Shown piece by piece: positions 33,336 to 40,576 of a stretch of 64,000 nt of DNA. Within the stretch, counting starts at the first letter, position 1. Every line of letters begins with the position of its first letter. The notes below the pieces were generated by a model that was given only the letters and a program-made list of their open reading frames with translations, ran no database searches and was not told the origin of the DNA. Source of the DNA: Devosia sp. Root685 (GTDB lineage: Bacteria; Pseudomonadota; Alphaproteobacteria; Rhizobiales; Devosiaceae). A program made the position numbers and the translations under genes. Where the stretch lies: contig NZ_LMHK01000001.1 in the NCBI RefSeq assembly GCF_001427875.1, positions 312,871 to 376,870 on the forward strand, given 5' to 3'.

Positions 33336-33479
33336 CTATTTGTTCCGCTGCCGAAACACCGCTCCGATCCCCGCGCCAATCGCAATTCCAATGCCAACGC
33401 CCAATGCCAGATTGTCGATCGCTATGCCGACCACGGCCCCAATACCGGTGCCGATCGCAATGCCCATGGCCATGCTCAT
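33336..33479 (-). CDS. Small glycine-zipper membrane peptide
   Basis: This is a 47-residue peptide, MSMAMGIAIGTGIGAVVG..., with two G-x-x-x-G-type hydrophobic stretches and a short basic tail (RQRNK). It would span the membrane once or twice as a hairpin. AAAGGAG lies seven bases before the ATG at 33479, better than any ribosome site for longer versions. The family (short glycine-zipper proteins) is common in Hyphomicrobiales; its function is unknown. It is 199 bases downstream of the flgH stop region, probably an independent unit. Confidence 0.65.
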   Translation of the reverse strand: MSMAMGIAIGTGIGAVVGIAIDNLALGVGIGIAIGAGIGAVFRQRNK

Positions 33480-33678
33480 GTCGCTCTCCTTTGGCCCTCG
33501 AAAGGTGAACCAGCCGCGTCCATCACGGTTCCCCAAAAAGGGCAGAGGCGCAGCCGGGGAGCTGCGCCTCATATAGGCCGTGTGGCTTCTGCCGATCGGC
33601 CGGGCGACCCTTCTGGGTCTGCCCGGGGGAACGGCGGCACGTAATGGGGACGACGGGCCGCCGAAGCTTTTTACTGCC

Positions 33679-34416
33679 TTAGAAGGGCAGGATGGCGTCG
33701 AGCACCTGCTGGCCGTAGCGCGGCTGCTGCACGTCGGTGATCTGGCCGCGGCCGCCGTAGGAAATGCGGGCTTCGGCGATCTTGGTCGAGGCGATGGTAT
33801 TGTTCGCCTGGATATCCGACGGGCGCACGATGCCCGAGACGATCAGGTCGCGCACTTCGAAATTCACCCGCACTTCCTGGCGGCCTTCGATCACGAGGTT
33901 GCCGTTCGGGAGCACCTGAGTGATCACGGCGGCGATGGAGGTTTCGAGCGCTTCGGAACGGTTCACCGAGCCGGCGCCGGTATCGTTGATGCCCGAGGTC
34001 AGGTCGATTGCCTTCGAGGGGTCGATGGTGCCACCCGAGAGATTGTCCACCGCGGATCCGAAGATCCCGCCCATGCCCGCCGAATTGGTCGAGGAGCGGT
34101 TGCGGTTGCTCGAATTGCTGATCTTGGCGCGGTCATCGACGGTGACCTTGACGGTCAGAATGTCGCCGACCCGATGGGCGCGCTCGTCCTTGAAGAAGCC
34201 CCGCGCCGAGGTGCGGTAGAGCGAGTTCGACTGGTATGTGTCGGCCATGGGCTCGGGCATGGGCATGCGGACCGGCTGGTAGCCGGCGAGCGTTGTCGGA
34301 TCCTGAATCTGCGTCAGCACCGGAGCATTCCCGACATTGGCGAGGCGATCCATTGTGTTGCAGGCGCCCAGGGCTGCCGTCAGCGTCAGAAGAGTGGCGA
34401 TCTTGAAGGTCTTCAT
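33679..34416 (-). CDS. flgH: Flagellar L-ring lipoprotein FlgH
   Basis: FlgH makes the outer-membrane L-ring. The 245-residue precursor has a lipoprotein signal with lipobox LGAC (Cys19). It is followed by YQSNSLYRTSARGFFKDERAHRVGDILTVKVTVDD and the C-terminal IVSGIVRPSDIQANNTIASTKIAEARISYGGRGQITDVQQPRYGQQVLDAILPF, both strong family signatures. It is last in the flgF-flgG-flgA-flgH operon, 14 bases after flgA. A GC-rich hairpin near 33600-33627 follows, without a T run. Confidence 0.96.
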   Translation of the reverse strand: MKTFKIATLLTLTAALGACNTMDRLANVGNAPVLTQIQDPTTLAGYQPVRMPMPEPMADTYQSNSLYRTSARGFFKDERAHRVGDILTVKVTVDDRAKISNSSNRNRSSTNSAGMGGIFGSAVDNLSGGTIDPSKAIDLTSGINDTGAGSVNRSEALETSIAAVITQVLPNGNLVIEGRQEVRVNFEVRDLIVSGIVRPSDIQANNTIASTKIAEARISYGGRGQITDVQQPRYGQQVLDAILPF

Positions 34417-34430
34417 TTTTCGAATCCCGA

Positions 34431-35378
34431 TTAGAGGCCGGCGAGCGACACGGGCCCACCGGTCACTTCGACCGTGCCCGGCGCTACGGCCGTCGCGCTG
34501 ATCACGCGCTTGGACATGAGGTTGAGCACCTGCAGGCTGGAACCGCTGCTGGCGCTGGTGATGGCCTGGCCCTTGACCGTCAGGGTCATGGGGCCACGCC
34601 GGTAAATGATGGTCACGAGATCGTTCTTGGTGACGGCCAGCGGCGCGCTGACGTCGGAGAGACGCAGCAACATGCCTTCCCGGCTCTGGCGGTTGAGCGC
34701 CATGCCGACGAGTTGCTCGATGGGCACGAAAGCGTAAGCATTGGCCTGTCCTGCCGGCACCGGTTGCATGACGAGATGCTCGGGCAGGAGGATCGTGCCG
34801 GCCGGCAGGTTGGCTGCCAGATGCGGCATCTCGACGGTCATGTCGATCGTACCGGTCAGGTCGAGCACGCTTTTGTTGTCGGCCAGAACGAAGCGGGCCG
34901 AGAAATCGCGGCTACCGGCGGTATAGCGCAGGCCATCGAGCCGAACCGCAGGCCCATTGGTCGAAACCTGAATGGGATCGATGAAGCGCGAGAACTGCAC
35001 CGTGGTGTTGACGCCGGGGCCAAGCAGGCCGCGGGCCGAAAGGTCCGCCATCACCAAGTCTTTGAGTTCGGCCTCGTCCACGATCGTGCCGGCACGGGTC
35101 ACGTTCACTGCGCTAAGGCCGTTGGTGTCGAAGCTGGTGATGCCGATGCGGGACGCCGCAGCGCGGATGGCAGCAATGTCCACCTTGCCGGTCGTGCCCG
35201 GTGCCGGTGCGCTGAAGATCGCCGTCTCGGCCAGCGGGCCGGCGTCGTCGAACATGTCGGCTACGGTCACGACCTGGGTGGTCACCGTCACATTGCCGCG
35301 GAGCGCAGGCGCTGCCTCGGCAGTGGCGGCAGTGAGCGAAAGCATGCTCACCAGGGCCAGTTTGGAAAAATGGCTCAT
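34431..35378 (-). CDS. flgA: P-ring assembly chaperone FlgA
   Basis: FlgA helps FlgI assemble in the periplasm. The 315-residue precursor has a signal peptide (KLALVSMLSLTAATAEAA). The SAF-type C-terminal domain follows, with LPAGTILLPEHLVMQPVPAGQANAYAFVPIEQLVGMALNRQSREGMLLRLSDVS, then RRGPMTLTVKGQAITSASSGSSLQVLNLMSKRVISATA. The longer N-terminal half is typical of alphaproteobacterial FlgA. It lies between flgG and flgH with short gaps on both sides. Confidence 0.93.
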   Translation of the reverse strand: MSHFSKLALVSMLSLTAATAEAAPALRGNVTVTTQVVTVADMFDDAGPLAETAIFSAPAPGTTGKVDIAAIRAAASRIGITSFDTNGLSAVNVTRAGTIVDEAELKDLVMADLSARGLLGPGVNTTVQFSRFIDPIQVSTNGPAVRLDGLRYTAGSRDFSARFVLADNKSVLDLTGTIDMTVEMPHLAANLPAGTILLPEHLVMQPVPAGQANAYAFVPIEQLVGMALNRQSREGMLLRLSDVSAPLAVTKNDLVTIIYRRGPMTLTVKGQAITSASSGSSLQVLNLMSKRVISATAVAPGTVEVTGGPVSLAGL

Positions 35379-35390
35379 TGCGACCTCCTA

Positions 35391-36176
35391 TCAGCGGAGC
35401 TGGCTTGTCGCCTGCATCATCTGGTCGGCGCCGGAGATGACGCGAGCGTTCATCTCGTAGGCGCGCTGAGCAGCGATCAGGTCGGCAATTTCAGTGACCG
35501 AGTTGACGTTGGCCATTTCCAGATAGTTCTGCATCAGGTTGCCATTGCCGTCGGTGTTTGCGACGCCGATCTGGGCGGGGCCGCTGGCGGGGGTTTCGAG
35601 GAACAGGTTGTCGCCCATCGATTCGAGGCCCGACTTGTTGACGAACCGTGCCATCTGGAGCTGGCCGAGCTGAACGGGCATGCCGGCAGTGCCCACAAAG
35701 GCTTCGACGGTACCATCGGGCGAGATCGACACGCCGGTCGCGTCGCCCGGAATGGTGATGCCGCCCGTGATCTCGTAGCCGCTCGAATTGACCAGCGTGC
35801 CATCGGGGCTACGCTCAAACGAGCCGTCGCGGGTATAGGCGGTGCGGCCATCCGGCAGGTTCACCATGAAGAAGCCTTCGCCGCGGATGGCGACGTCGAG
35901 CTCGCGCTCGGTCATGCTGACGCTGCCCTGGCTCATCACGCGGGGCGTTGCGACAGTGCGCACACCCGAACCGATTTCGAGGCCGGCCGGCACCAGCGTG
36001 CCCTGATCCGAGGTCTGCGACCCGGCGCGGGAAATCTGCTGGTAGAGCAGGTCTTCAAATTCGGCACGCTGGCGCTTGAAGCCCGGCGTACGCATGTTGG
36101 CGATATTGTTGGAGATGACTTCGACATTGCGTTCCTGCGCGCTCATGCCGGTCGATGCGATGTAAAGAGCTTTCAT
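35391..36176 (-). CDS. flgG: Distal rod protein FlgG
   Basis: This 261-residue rod protein starts MKALYIASTGMSAQERNVEVISNNIANMRTPGFKRQRAEFEDLLYQ and ends NVNSVTEIADLIAAQRAYEMNARVISGADQMMQATSQLR. The long D-stretch after residue 45 that keeps the distal rod straight is present. The central domain (LDVAIRGEGFFMVNLPDGRTAYTRDGSF) is the shared rod/hook Dc domain. It is second in the flgF-flgG-flgA-flgH operon, 15 bases after flgF. Confidence 0.96.
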   Translation of the reverse strand: MKALYIASTGMSAQERNVEVISNNIANMRTPGFKRQRAEFEDLLYQQISRAGSQTSDQGTLVPAGLEIGSGVRTVATPRVMSQGSVSMTERELDVAIRGEGFFMVNLPDGRTAYTRDGSFERSPDGTLVNSSGYEITGGITIPGDATGVSISPDGTVEAFVGTAGMPVQLGQLQMARFVNKSGLESMGDNLFLETPASGPAQIGVANTDGNGNLMQNYLEMANVNSVTEIADLIAAQRAYEMNARVISGADQMMQATSQLR

Positions 36177-36191
36177 GGCGGGTCCTCAATG

Positions 36192-36932
36192 TCAGGCGGA
36201 AACGGAGCCGAGGCGCTTGATGGCATCGCGACGCATGTCGTCCTGCTTCTGGCCCAGCGAGGCGATGGATTCGTAGGCGCGGGTTACGCGGATCATTTCC
36301 GCCATTTCGGAGACGCCCGAGACGTTGGACTTTTCGGTAAAGCCCTGCAGCACGCGTGAATTGGTGGCCGCGATCGGTGTGCCGCCGGACATCAGGTTAT
36401 TGCCTTCGCGAACGAGAGCCTGCTGCTCTTCGAATTCGACGATACGCAACCGGCCCTTGGCGCCGGCGCTGGAAGAGATCGAACCATCGGCACCGACGCG
36501 GATATCGCTCTCTTCAGGGCCAAACTGGATCTGGCCGCCTTCGCCTATGACGGGGTTGCCGGACAGGTCGACCAGCGTGCCTTCATTGTTGATCTGAAAA
36601 GCGCCACCGCGCGTCCAGCGTTCTCCGGCTGCCGTCTGCACCGCAAAGAAGCCGTCGCCGCTGATGGCGAGATCGAGGGGCGCATCGGTCTGAACCATGG
36701 CGCCGTCGGAGAAATCCTGGATGGTCGCCCAGTCCTGGACATAGGAAAGAGTACGATCGTCGCCCGAAAAATCGCCATGGGCCGCGACTGGCATCTTGTA
36801 TTCTTCGAACAGAAGCTGTTCGGCCTTGAAGCCCGTCGTGTTGATGTTGGCTATGTTGTTCGCCACCATGTCCATGTGGCGCTGCAGCGCCATCTGTCGC
36901 GACAGGCCGATGAGTTGTGCGTTCTCGATCAT
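36192..36932 (-). CDS. flgF: Proximal rod protein FlgF
   Basis: This 246-residue rod protein carries MALQRHMDMVANNIANINTTGFKAEQLLFEEY at the N-terminus and EKSNVSGVSEMAEMIRVTRAYESIASLGQKQDDMRRDAIKRLGS at the C-terminus. The ATG at 36932 (MIENAQLIGLSRQ) is the normal start. The open frame beyond it crosses the promoter. It leads the flgF-G-A-H operon, under a sigma-54 promoter at 37002-37017. Confidence 0.95.
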   Translation of the reverse strand: MIENAQLIGLSRQMALQRHMDMVANNIANINTTGFKAEQLLFEEYKMPVAAHGDFSGDDRTLSYVQDWATIQDFSDGAMVQTDAPLDLAISGDGFFAVQTAAGERWTRGGAFQINNEGTLVDLSGNPVIGEGGQIQFGPEESDIRVGADGSISSSAGAKGRLRIVEFEEQQALVREGNNLMSGGTPIAATNSRVLQGFTEKSNVSGVSEMAEMIRVTRAYESIASLGQKQDDMRRDAIKRLGSVSA

Positions 36933-37001
36933 CTCGATCCCCGGTTTCTTAAGTCCCCGAGATGGCCTGCTTCCCCAAGCCTGCCGCCTCGCTTCTCGAA
37001 T

Positions 37002-37017
37002 TGCAGAAACCATGCCA
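37002..37017 (-). promoter_or_regulatory. Sigma-54 promoter of flgF-flgG-flgA-flgH
   Basis: On the minus strand TGGCATGGTTTCTGCA has GG and GC exactly ten bases apart and matches TGGCAC-N5-TTGCA at most positions. The start point would be near 36990, about 58 bases before the flgF ATG. Confidence 0.8.
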
Positions 37018-37104
37018 GATGGACAATCTAAGCAAATTCAATTGGTTAGTGAGATTGCTGGGTTAATATTGCCGGGACGCATTCCGGCGTGGCGGCAATA
37101 ACTG

Positions 37105-37123
37105 CCCGGCAGAACTTGCCGGG
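37105..37123. promoter_or_regulatory. Perfect FlbD-like (ftr) palindrome
   Basis: CCCGGCAGAACTTGCCGGG is a perfect dyad with seven-base arms and a five-base spacer, the best of the GGCA-N5-TGCC sites in the window. It lies about 120 bases upstream of the predicted flgF start and 13 bases before the fliL CtrA-like box. Confidence 0.65.
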
Positions 37124-37135
37124 TTAGCCCCAAAA

Positions 37136-37150
37136 GTAACCAGTCGTTAA
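37136..37150 (+). promoter_or_regulatory. CtrA-like box upstream of fliL
   Basis: GTAA-CCAGTCG-TTAA, followed by CC, has one mismatch to TTAA-N7-TTAA. It lies 70 bases before the fliL ATG. A nearby GG-N10-GC match (37157-37170) lacks the TTGC core and is less likely to be the promoter. Confidence 0.6.
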
Positions 37151-37219
37151 CCAAGATGGCATTAGGTGGGCGTGGGGCCGGAATCGTCTGGTCTCAAGAC
37201 TATCTCTTGCGGGGGCATT

Positions 37220-37744
37220 ATGGCGACGGAAGCGGAAGTTGGCGGTGAAGCGCCAGCCAAGAAGGGCATCAACAAGCTCTTCATCATTATTGGTGCTGCG
37301 GCCCTCGTGGTACTTCTGGCAGGCGCCGGGCTCTTCTTCTTCATGTCCTCGGGTAGTTCCGCGCCAGCGGCTGATGCGCATGCCGCGCCAGCGGGTGAGC
37401 ATGGTGCTGCTGCCGGTGAGCACGGGGCAGGGGCTGCCGATACCTTCATCTTCAATCTCGAACCGATGATGGTGAACCTGCAAAGCGTCGACGGCGTGCA
37501 GAATTACATGAAGCTCACCGTGGCGCTCGAAGTCGCCAATGAATCCATGATGACCGAAATCCAGCCGCGGCTCGCCAAGGTGGTCGATGCCTTCCAGGTC
37601 TATATGCGCGAATTGCGCAAATCCGATCTCGAAGGTTCGGCCGGCGTCTATCGCCTCAAGGAAGAGCTGCTGCGCCGCGTCAATCTCGCGGTCTACCCGG
37701 CGCGCATCGAAAGCATTCTCTTCAAAGAAATCCTGGTGCAGTGA
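37220..37744 (+). CDS. fliL: Flagellar basal-body-associated protein FliL
   Basis: FliL supports stator units around the rotor. The 174-residue protein has a short cytoplasmic N-terminus, one transmembrane helix (LFIIIGAAALVVLLAGAGLFFFM, about residues 19-42) and an Ala/His/Gly-rich linker (ADAHAAPAGEHGAAAGEHGAG). The periplasmic stomatin-like domain follows, ending VNLAVYPARIESILFKEILVQ. The His-rich linker is a local peculiarity. Its stop overlaps the fliM start (TGATG). A CtrA-like box precedes it. Confidence 0.93.
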   Translation: MATEAEVGGEAPAKKGINKLFIIIGAAALVVLLAGAGLFFFMSSGSSAPAADAHAAPAGEHGAAAGEHGAGAADTFIFNLEPMMVNLQSVDGVQNYMKLTVALEVANESMMTEIQPRLAKVVDAFQVYMRELRKSDLEGSAGVYRLKEELLRRVNLAVYPARIESILFKEILVQ

Positions 37745-38910
37745 TGGCTGGTCCTTCCGATCAAGACAAACTCTCGGAAGACTGGGGCCTCGATACGATC
37801 GATGCCGCAACCTCTTCCTTCGATATTCCCGGCGAAGACGGCGGTGAAGAAGATTGGGCGGCCATGCTCAAGGCCAGCCAGGATGCAGCTGCCGATGGCG
37901 GTGTCGATCGTGTGCTCAATCAGGACGAGATCGACAATCTTCTCGGCTTTGATGCTGCCACATCAAGCAATGTCGAGCTGAGCGGCGTCCAGGCGCTGAT
38001 CAACAACGCGCTCGTCAGCTACGAGCGTCTGCCGATGCTCGAAATCGTCTTCGACCGCCTTGTGCGTCTGGCGACGACTTCGCTGCGTAACTTTACATCC
38101 GACAATGTGGAAGTCTCGCTCGACTCTATCTCGTCGGTCCGCTTCGGCGACTATCTCAATTCCATCCCGCTGCCGGCCATTCTTTCGGTCATCAAGGCAG
38201 AGGAATGGGAGAACTATGGTCTCCTCACTGTCGACTCCAGCCTCATCTATTCGATGATCGACGTGCTGCTCGGCGGCCGTCGCAGTGGCGTCACCGTGCG
38301 CATCGAGGGCCGTCCCTATACGACCATCGAACAGGCCCTGGCCCAGCGCCTTATCGAGGTGATCCTCGAAGACACCAAGCGCGCCTTCGAGCCGGTCACG
38401 CAGATCAATTTCAAGCTCGAGCGCATGGAAACCAATCCGCGCTTCGCCGCCATTTCCCGGCCGAACAATGCCGCGATCCTGATCGAACTGCGCATCGAAA
38501 TGGACGATCGCGGCGGCAAGGTCGAAATTCTTCTGCCCTACGCCACCATCGAGCCCATCCGCGAACAGCTGTTGCAGATGTTCATGGGTGAAAAATTCGG
38601 CCGCGACCCGATTTGGGAAGGGCATCTGGCGACCGAAATCTATCAGGCCGACGTCGAGATCGACGCGGTCCTCCACGAACAGGAACTGCCGCTATCGCGT
38701 CTTCTGGCGCTCAATGTCGGGGATACCGTGATGTTCGAGCGTTCGCCGAGCGATCCGGTCCTGCTGCGCTGCGGCGATGTCGAACTGACCGAGGCCATTA
38801 TGGGCCATATCGGAAATTACGTTTCAGTGCGGGTCACCCGCCCCCTCAATCCGCCCAAGGTCACTATGGCGGCGTTTGAGGCTATTGATGAATCTATGGA
38901 AGGTCGATGA
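37744..38910 (+). CDS. fliM: Flagellar motor switch protein FliM
   Basis: FliM is the C-ring protein that receives phosphorylated CheY. The 388-residue protein starts with an acidic N-terminus (DQDKLSEDWG...) and then LNQDEIDNLLGFD, the conserved linker. The CheC-like middle domain and the C-terminal SpoA domain (LPLSRLLALNVGDTVMFERSPSDPVLLRCGDVEL) follow. The N-terminal 60 residues are longer and more acidic than in enteric FliM. The ATG at 37744 overlaps the fliL stop. The fliL-fliM order is as in Caulobacter. Confidence 0.95.
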   Translation: MAGPSDQDKLSEDWGLDTIDAATSSFDIPGEDGGEEDWAAMLKASQDAAADGGVDRVLNQDEIDNLLGFDAATSSNVELSGVQALINNALVSYERLPMLEIVFDRLVRLATTSLRNFTSDNVEVSLDSISSVRFGDYLNSIPLPAILSVIKAEEWENYGLLTVDSSLIYSMIDVLLGGRRSGVTVRIEGRPYTTIEQALAQRLIEVILEDTKRAFEPVTQINFKLERMETNPRFAAISRPNNAAILIELRIEMDDRGGKVEILLPYATIEPIREQLLQMFMGEKFGRDPIWEGHLATEIYQADVEIDAVLHEQELPLSRLLALNVGDTVMFERSPSDPVLLRCGDVELTEAIMGHIGNYVSVRVTRPLNPPKVTMAAFEAIDESMEGR

Positions 38911-39374
38911 TGTTGGGTTTGTCGATGGGATTGTTCGTTGAAGCTGCGGTCGCTGTGCTCATGGCGCTTACCCTGGGCTATTGCGTTATTCTCAACCGCC
39001 GCCTGGCACACCTTCATGCCGACCGCGAAGCACTTAAGCTGATGGTGGGCGATCTGGTGACGGCCACCAACCTTGCCAATCAGGCGATCAAGGAACTGAA
39101 GTCCACCGCCGTCGAAGCGGACATGACCCTGAGCTCCCGCCTTGAGGAAGCCGAGCGCTTCGGCATCGAGCTGGCCAACCACATCAATTCCGGCGCGGCC
39201 ATGATGCAGCGCATCGTGCGCCTCACCAATGTCGCTCGCCAGCACCCTGTGCTCGCCACGCCCACTCAGGCGGCCGAGCAGGCTGACCGCATGGACGGCA
39301 AGCAACCCAACAAGGTCCGCGCCGCGCTCGAACAGCTTTCGACGCGCGTCAGTAATCGTGGAGTTGCCGCGTGA
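38907..39374 (+). CDS. DUF6468 flagellar-cluster membrane protein
   Basis: This 155-residue protein has one N-terminal transmembrane helix (LFVEAAVAVLMALTLGYCVILNRRL) followed by a long helical, probably coiled-coil, cytoplasmic part (ADREALKLMVGDLVTATNLANQAIKELKSTAVEADMTLSSRLEEAERFGIELANHINSG). It matches the DUF6468 family, found between fliM and motE-like genes in alphaproteobacteria. It overlaps fliM (ATGA) and the next gene (GTGA), so it is firmly within the operon. Two ATGs in tandem (38907, 38910) could start it. Function unknown. Confidence 0.8.
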   Translation: MMLGLSMGLFVEAAVAVLMALTLGYCVILNRRLAHLHADREALKLMVGDLVTATNLANQAIKELKSTAVEADMTLSSRLEEAERFGIELANHINSGAAMMQRIVRLTNVARQHPVLATPTQAAEQADRMDGKQPNKVRAALEQLSTRVSNRGVAA

Positions 39375-40369
39375 ACCGGATTCGCCTGCTCCCTGTCGTC
39401 ATCCTCGTGGTGGCGGCCCTTCTGGTCCTCAAGACCGTGGGTCTTGTGACCCAGGGGCACTATGCTCTCTCGGGCGTCACCCCGGCCATTGCGGCCGGTG
39501 GTGGTGGCGGCGAGGCTGCGGGCGGCCATGGCGGCGGCGCAGCAGCGCCCGCCGCAATCACAACCTTGCAGCAGCCGACGCTTTCGGATGCGGCTCCCAC
39601 CATGGGCGATACGGCCCCTACAATCGGCCAACCGGCCGTAGCCGAGGCCGGAGACCACGGCGCGGCGCCCGCGCCCGCGCCCGAAGGTCAGGCTGTAGAG
39701 GTCGCCGAAGCCAATGTCGAAGGCGCTCCGTCCGGCGGCGAACATGGCGGCAGCAATAGCGTCGCCGATTTCAACGCCTGCGCGCCGCGCCCTGTTGGGG
39801 AATCCCAGGGTGGCCAACTCACAGTGGTAGGGGGCGATTGCCCGCCGCAGGTTGACGCCGTGCCGAAATTGTCGACGCCCACCGGCACTGTCGATATCGG
39901 CGGGGGCGATCCGACGCTCACCGAGCAGGTCCTCCTCGACCGTCTCGCTGCGCGCCGCACCGAACTTGAAACCTACGAGCAGGAACTGGCCCTGCGCGCT
40001 TCGCTCATCGACGCCGCCGAAAAGCGCGCCAACGAACGGACCGCCACCCTCCAGGCTCTCGAAGGTCAGATCGCCACCCTCGTCGAAGAGCGCAAGAAGC
40101 TCGAGGAGGAGCAGTTCACCTCCATCGTCTCCATGTACCAGACGATGAAGCCCAAGGACGCTGCCGGCATCTTCAACCAGCTCGAGATCGATATTCTGGT
40201 GCGCGTCGCCAAGATGATGTCGCCTCGCAAGATGGCGCCTATTCTGGCGGCCATGGACACGGCCCGGGCGCAGGAGTTGACGGTGCGACTCGCCTCCGAG
40301 ACTTCGGAGAATCCCGAAGAGATGCGAGCGGCAGATATCGCGGCCCTGCCGCAGATCGTCGGGCAGTAG
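39371..40369 (+). CDS. MotE-family flagellar protein (MgtE-N-like)
   Basis: This 332-residue protein begins with a membrane anchor (LLPVVILVVAALLVLKTVGLV). A long Ala/Gly/Pro linker (to about residue 180) follows, then a helical region with coiled coil (LLDRLAARRTELETYEQELALRASLIDAAEKRANERTATLQALEGQIATLVEERKKLEEEQF). The C-terminal MgtE intracellular-N-like domain (SIVSMYQTMKPKDAAGIFNQLEIDILVRVAKMMSPRKMAPILAAMDTARAQELTVRLA) completes it. MotE in Sinorhizobium is a periplasmic chaperone for MotC. The linker here is unusually long. It starts with GTG overlapping the previous stop. A terminator follows. Confidence 0.85.
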   Translation: MNRIRLLPVVILVVAALLVLKTVGLVTQGHYALSGVTPAIAAGGGGGEAAGGHGGGAAAPAAITTLQQPTLSDAAPTMGDTAPTIGQPAVAEAGDHGAAPAPAPEGQAVEVAEANVEGAPSGGEHGGSNSVADFNACAPRPVGESQGGQLTVVGGDCPPQVDAVPKLSTPTGTVDIGGGDPTLTEQVLLDRLAARRTELETYEQELALRASLIDAAEKRANERTATLQALEGQIATLVEERKKLEEEQFTSIVSMYQTMKPKDAAGIFNQLEIDILVRVAKMMSPRKMAPILAAMDTARAQELTVRLASETSENPEEMRAADIAALPQIVGQ

Positions 40370-40379
40370 TTCGACCCCG

Positions 40380-40411
40380 AAGCCCGCAACCTTGAAATTG
40401 CGGGCTTTTTT
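40380..40411 (+). terminator. Terminator after the fliL-fliM-DUF6468-motE operon
   Basis: AAGCCCGCAA-N8-TTGCGGGCTT, a ten-pair stem, followed by TTTTC, starting eleven bases past the stop. Confidence 0.92.
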
Positions 40412-40463
40412 CTTGGTCCTTGCCAAATAATCGTGGCCGTGGAGGCTCTTCCATCCCCTCCGC

Positions 40464-40478
40464 GTAATCGGACGTTAA
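40464..40478 (+). promoter_or_regulatory. CtrA-like box upstream of the large TPR gene
   Basis: GTAA-TCGGACG-TTAA has one mismatch to TTAA-N7-TTAA and is of the same form as the fliL box. It lies just downstream of a terminator and about 99 bases before the next gene's start, so that gene has its own promoter region. Confidence 0.55.
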
Positions 40479-40576
40479 GCATGCCCGATTAGGTTTGTGC
40501 CTAGTCTTTATGTCGTTGGTCTTTTCCGCATGCTGCGGGGTGCCAGCACTGCGTCGGGCAGGTGGAAGTCGTGAAA

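Noticed and set aside
37157..37170. Sigma-54 promoter for fliL (TGGCATTAGGTGGGC)
   Set aside because: The GG-N10-GC spacing fits, but the -12 region is GGGC rather than TTGC, and a CtrA-like box explains fliL better as an early gene.
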